Below are positions 62,025 to 64,000 of a stretch of 64,000 nt of DNA, in pieces (within the stretch, counting starts at the first letter, position 1; each line of letters opens with the position of its first letter). The notes under the pieces are model-generated. The model ran no database searches. It saw nothing but the letters and a program-made list of their open reading frames with translations, and was not told the origin of the DNA. The position numbers and the translations under genes are program-made. This stretch comes from Alphaproteobacteria bacterium (GTDB taxonomy: Bacteria; Pseudomonadota; Alphaproteobacteria; GCA-2731375), in NCBI GenBank assembly GCA_021776235.1, contig JAJFGG010000014.1, positions 35,167 through 99,166 on the forward strand. The letters run 5' to 3'.

Positions 62025-63779
62025 ATGTCGGACGGACCTCAACGTAGACTGGCCGCTATCGTTGCCATTGATGTGGTCGGCTATTCACGCCTCATGGGCG
62101 CGGACGAGCTGGGTACACTGGCACGCCTGAAGGAACATCGCGCCGCCACCGATCCCATCGCTGAGAAACATGGTGGACGCATCGTTGGGACGGCAGGTGA
62201 CGGCGTTCTGCTTGAATTTCCCAGCGTGGTTGAAGCTGTTGGCAGCGCCATCGAGGTGCAAACTCTGATGGCGGGGCGCAATGCCGAGCAGCTTGATGAG
62301 AATAAGATGCTTTATCGCATCGGCGTGCACGTCGGTGATGTGATGGTTGACGGCAATGACATCTTTGGCGACGGCGTCAACATCGCGGCCCGCATCGAGC
62401 CAATGGCCAAACCTGGTGGCGTCAGCATTTCCGACGATGCCTACCGGCAGGTCCGAGACCGGCTCGACATCGGATGGGAAGACGGCGGCGAACATAAAGC
62501 CAAAAATATCGCCCGAACTATTCAGGTTTGGCATTGGACGGCAGATCAAGCCCGTGCTCCGGTAAAATCAATCTCAGAAAATGAACCGCTGCCGTTACCC
62601 GACAAGCCTTCTATCGCCGTGCTGCCGTTTGACAATATGTCTGGTGATCCAGAGCAGGAATATTTCTCTGATGGTATCACCGAAGATATCATCACCGCTC
62701 TATGCCGCTTTCGGCAACTCGTCGTATTGGCGCGCAATACGTGTTTCACATACAAAGGCCGTTCCGTCGATGTAAAATTGATAGCCGGCGAACTAGGCGT
62801 TCGTTACGTACTGGAGGGAAGTGTTCGCAAGGCTGGTAATCGGGTGAGGATCACCGTTCAGCTAATAGAAGGCGCGTCGGGAAACCATCTTTGGGCCGAA
62901 CGGTACGACAGGGACCTGGAAGACATATTCGGTGTCCAGGATGAAATTACCCAAGTGGTCGCAGGTGCGATAGAACCCGAAATTACCAAAGCGGAGTTTG
63001 AACGTGTCCGCCGTACGCCGCCCAGCAGTCTCGATGCATGGTCAATGTATCAGCACGGCATGCATCATTTTCAAAAATATACCCAGGAAGATGATGAGGA
63101 AGCGAGGCGGTTTTTTCGTGCGGCAGTCGCACTTGATCCAAATTTCAGTGCGCCCCACGCTATCATCGCACGTACGTACAGCCGTAGCATTGTCACGGAG
63201 CTACCGGAAAACCTGGAAGAACAATGCAAGTTAGCTTTGGAAGAGGCCAAAATTGCTGTGGCCCTGGACCGGGACGACGCTTATGCACATGCTAGCCTCG
63301 GATTTGCGCAGCTTTGGACCGACGCTGACGCCTCCATTCGTGCATTTGAAGAGGCGCTTTCAATCAACCCCAATTTGGCCATCGCGCATTTCGGGATTGG
63401 CCTTGCGTTCATGTCTGGACGGCAACCCGAAACGGCGATCTCGCATTTGGAAACCGCCATTCAACTAAGTCCGCGCGACCCGATGTCCGATGCTTTTTAC
63501 TTCGAGATGGGAACGGCCTACTTCGCATTGGGTGATTATGAAGCCTGTCTCGAATGGTCATCCAAATCCGGCTTTGATATAAGTGTCTATGGCCGCACGG
63601 GCTCAGTGCGAATGGCGGCGTTAGCCCTTCTCGGGCGTGAAAGCGAGATGAAACAAATACGCGAAATATTGATAAAAAAGTATCCGCACCTGACCGTGTC
63701 ACATGTCCTCAAAATAAGTCCCTTTCTTGGTGCGGATTATGTGAAAGGCTTGCGCAAAGCAGGCTTGCCGGAAGAATGA
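62025..63779 (+). CDS. Class III adenylate/guanylate cyclase with TolB-like and TPR domains
   Basis: 584 residues. Residues 5-175 are a class III cyclase domain: AAIVAIDVVGYSRLMGADE and VGTAGDGVLLEF provide the metal-binding Asp residues, and YRIGVHVGDVMV to GDGVNIAARIEPMA the dimer-active-site strand. Residues about 190-330 (SIAVLPFDNMSGDPEQEYFS, DGITEDIITALCRF, GVRYVLEGSVRKAGNRVRIT) are the TolB-like segment, then several TPR-type helical repeats (ALSINPNLAIAHFGIG, AIQLSPRDPM). This architecture is common, in many copies, in alphaproteobacteria and likely produces cAMP in a signalling role. It lies on the far side of the tRNA scar from the cluster. Confidence 0.88.
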   Translation: MSDGPQRRLAAIVAIDVVGYSRLMGADELGTLARLKEHRAATDPIAEKHGGRIVGTAGDGVLLEFPSVVEAVGSAIEVQTLMAGRNAEQLDENKMLYRIGVHVGDVMVDGNDIFGDGVNIAARIEPMAKPGGVSISDDAYRQVRDRLDIGWEDGGEHKAKNIARTIQVWHWTADQARAPVKSISENEPLPLPDKPSIAVLPFDNMSGDPEQEYFSDGITEDIITALCRFRQLVVLARNTCFTYKGRSVDVKLIAGELGVRYVLEGSVRKAGNRVRITVQLIEGASGNHLWAERYDRDLEDIFGVQDEITQVVAGAIEPEITKAEFERVRRTPPSSLDAWSMYQHGMHHFQKYTQEDDEEARRFFRAAVALDPNFSAPHAIIARTYSRSIVTELPENLEEQCKLALEEAKIAVALDRDDAYAHASLGFAQLWTDADASIRAFEEALSINPNLAIAHFGIGLAFMSGRQPETAISHLETAIQLSPRDPMSDAFYFEMGTAYFALGDYEACLEWSSKSGFDISVYGRTGSVRMAALALLGRESEMKQIREILIKKYPHLTVSHVLKISPFLGADYVKGLRKAGLPEE

Positions 63780-63865
63780 CTGCACCAACCCGCAAACTCG
63801 CCGCCATCCTGGCTGCCGATGTCGCCGGCTATTGCGTTCTGATGATGCCCGCTTCGGGTCAATGA
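63776..63865 (+). pseudogene. Truncated start of a second class III cyclase gene
   Basis: ATG overlaps the stop of the preceding cyclase (ATGA). The 29 codons begin APTRKLAAILAADVAGYCVL, the usual opening of this cyclase family, then diverge to MMPASGQ and stop. The break near 63840 suggests replacement by the sequence that continues to the window edge, possibly an insertion element. Confidence 0.7.
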
Positions 63866-64000
63866 ACTAAATCGCTCCCGCGATAATTTTTGTCAGCGTG
63901 TGGTGAGGACTGCACGATAACGGGTTGGCCTGTCCTGTGTTGAGATTTGTGGTTTCCGAACCTCACTCAACACAGGAGCAGAACCATGACCGACAAAACT
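63866..64000 (+). other. Right-edge segment, possibly the left end of an insertion element
   Basis: It begins about where the cyclase fragment ends. A new gene starts at ATG 63986 (MTDKT, preceded by AGGAGCAG) and is cut by the window edge after five codons. Many transposases of alphaproteobacterial insertion sequences start in this way after a 100-bp leader, but five codons cannot identify it. Confidence 0.35.

Noticed and set aside
1..64000. CRISPR arrays, rRNA, prophage or replication origin
   Set aside because: No regularly spaced repeats, rRNA-like stretches, phage structural genes or DnaA-box clusters noticed on reading.

Overview
The window looks like a chromosome segment from a high-GC Gram-negative bacterium, most likely an alphaproteobacterium. 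This rests on a DUF1134-like periplasmic protein, an outer-membrane porin, a class III cyclase/TolB-like/TPR regulator of the kind common in that class, and intergenic palindromic repeats. The taxonomic call is inference; there is no rRNA or complete tRNA here.

Left flank (1-15.8 kb): ordinary chromosomal genes. The start of an nqr operon (nqrA-B-C, minus strand, nqrC cut by the window edge) lies next to a P-type ATPase that reads as a Na+/K+-ATPase-like (P2C) pump, so sodium handling is a local theme. Then come a coiled-coil membrane protein, a secreted DUF3604 protein, a large nested palindrome (8882-9141), a DUF1134-like protein, an acyl-CoA carboxylase carboxyltransferase, an OprD-like porin, an isochorismatase-family hydrolase, two hypothetical proteins, and a VOC-family gene broken by a 103-bp MITE-like insertion.

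Biosynthetic region (about 16.1-59.9 kb): a hybrid polyketide/non-ribosomal peptide cluster that I cannot match to a known product. The minus-strand genes read in assembly-line order: a phenylalanine ammonia-lyase/aryl ligase/carrier fusion as loading module (48343-51948), PKS2 KS-AT-DH-KR-ACP (42683-48292), NRPS3 C-A-T (38657-42007), NRPS2 C-A[PRMT-like methyltransferase]-T (34132-38613), PKS1 KS-AT-KR-ACP (29378-34135), and NRPS1 C-A-T-TE (18429-22622). A coupled cassette (24789-29156) encodes a seryl-tRNA-synthetase-like amino acid:carrier ligase, an acyl-CoA dehydrogenase, a free-standing ACP and a 3-hydroxyacyl-CoA dehydrogenase, as expected for an aminomalonyl-ACP extender unit, plus a SyrP-like hydroxylase. 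Three PhyH-type dioxygenase paralogues sit at the two flanks (two at 16.1-18.2 kb, one at 52.2 kb).

A plus-strand accessory block (53.4-59.9 kb) carries an ABM-domain protein, a phosphoesterase with a repetitive C-terminal half, a P-loop kinase, a type II thioesterase, an MbtH-like protein, a Sfp-type phosphopantetheinyl transferase, and a close relative of PptH, the mycobacterial phosphopantetheinyl hydrolase. A secreted PafA-like phosphatase lies inside the cluster at 23.1-24.7 kb. Kinase plus phosphatases suggest a phosphorylated, self-protective precursor. A Lys/Ala-rich low-complexity protein (42180-42578) lies between two assembly-line genes. I see no transporter and no pathway-specific regulator.

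Right flank (60-64 kb): a diaminopropionate ammonia-lyase with its own terminator, an IS200/IS605 transposase remnant, the 3' part of a tRNA-Phe gene (probable attachment-site scar), a class III cyclase/TolB-like/TPR protein, a truncated second cyclase start, and the first codons of another gene at the edge.

Predicted backbone (inference): a cinnamoyl-type starter, one reduced acetate unit, an amino acid, a methylated tyrosine-like residue, a beta-hydroxy unit possibly bearing an alpha-amino group from aminomalonate, and a final, possibly acidic and hydroxylated, amino acid released by the thioesterase.
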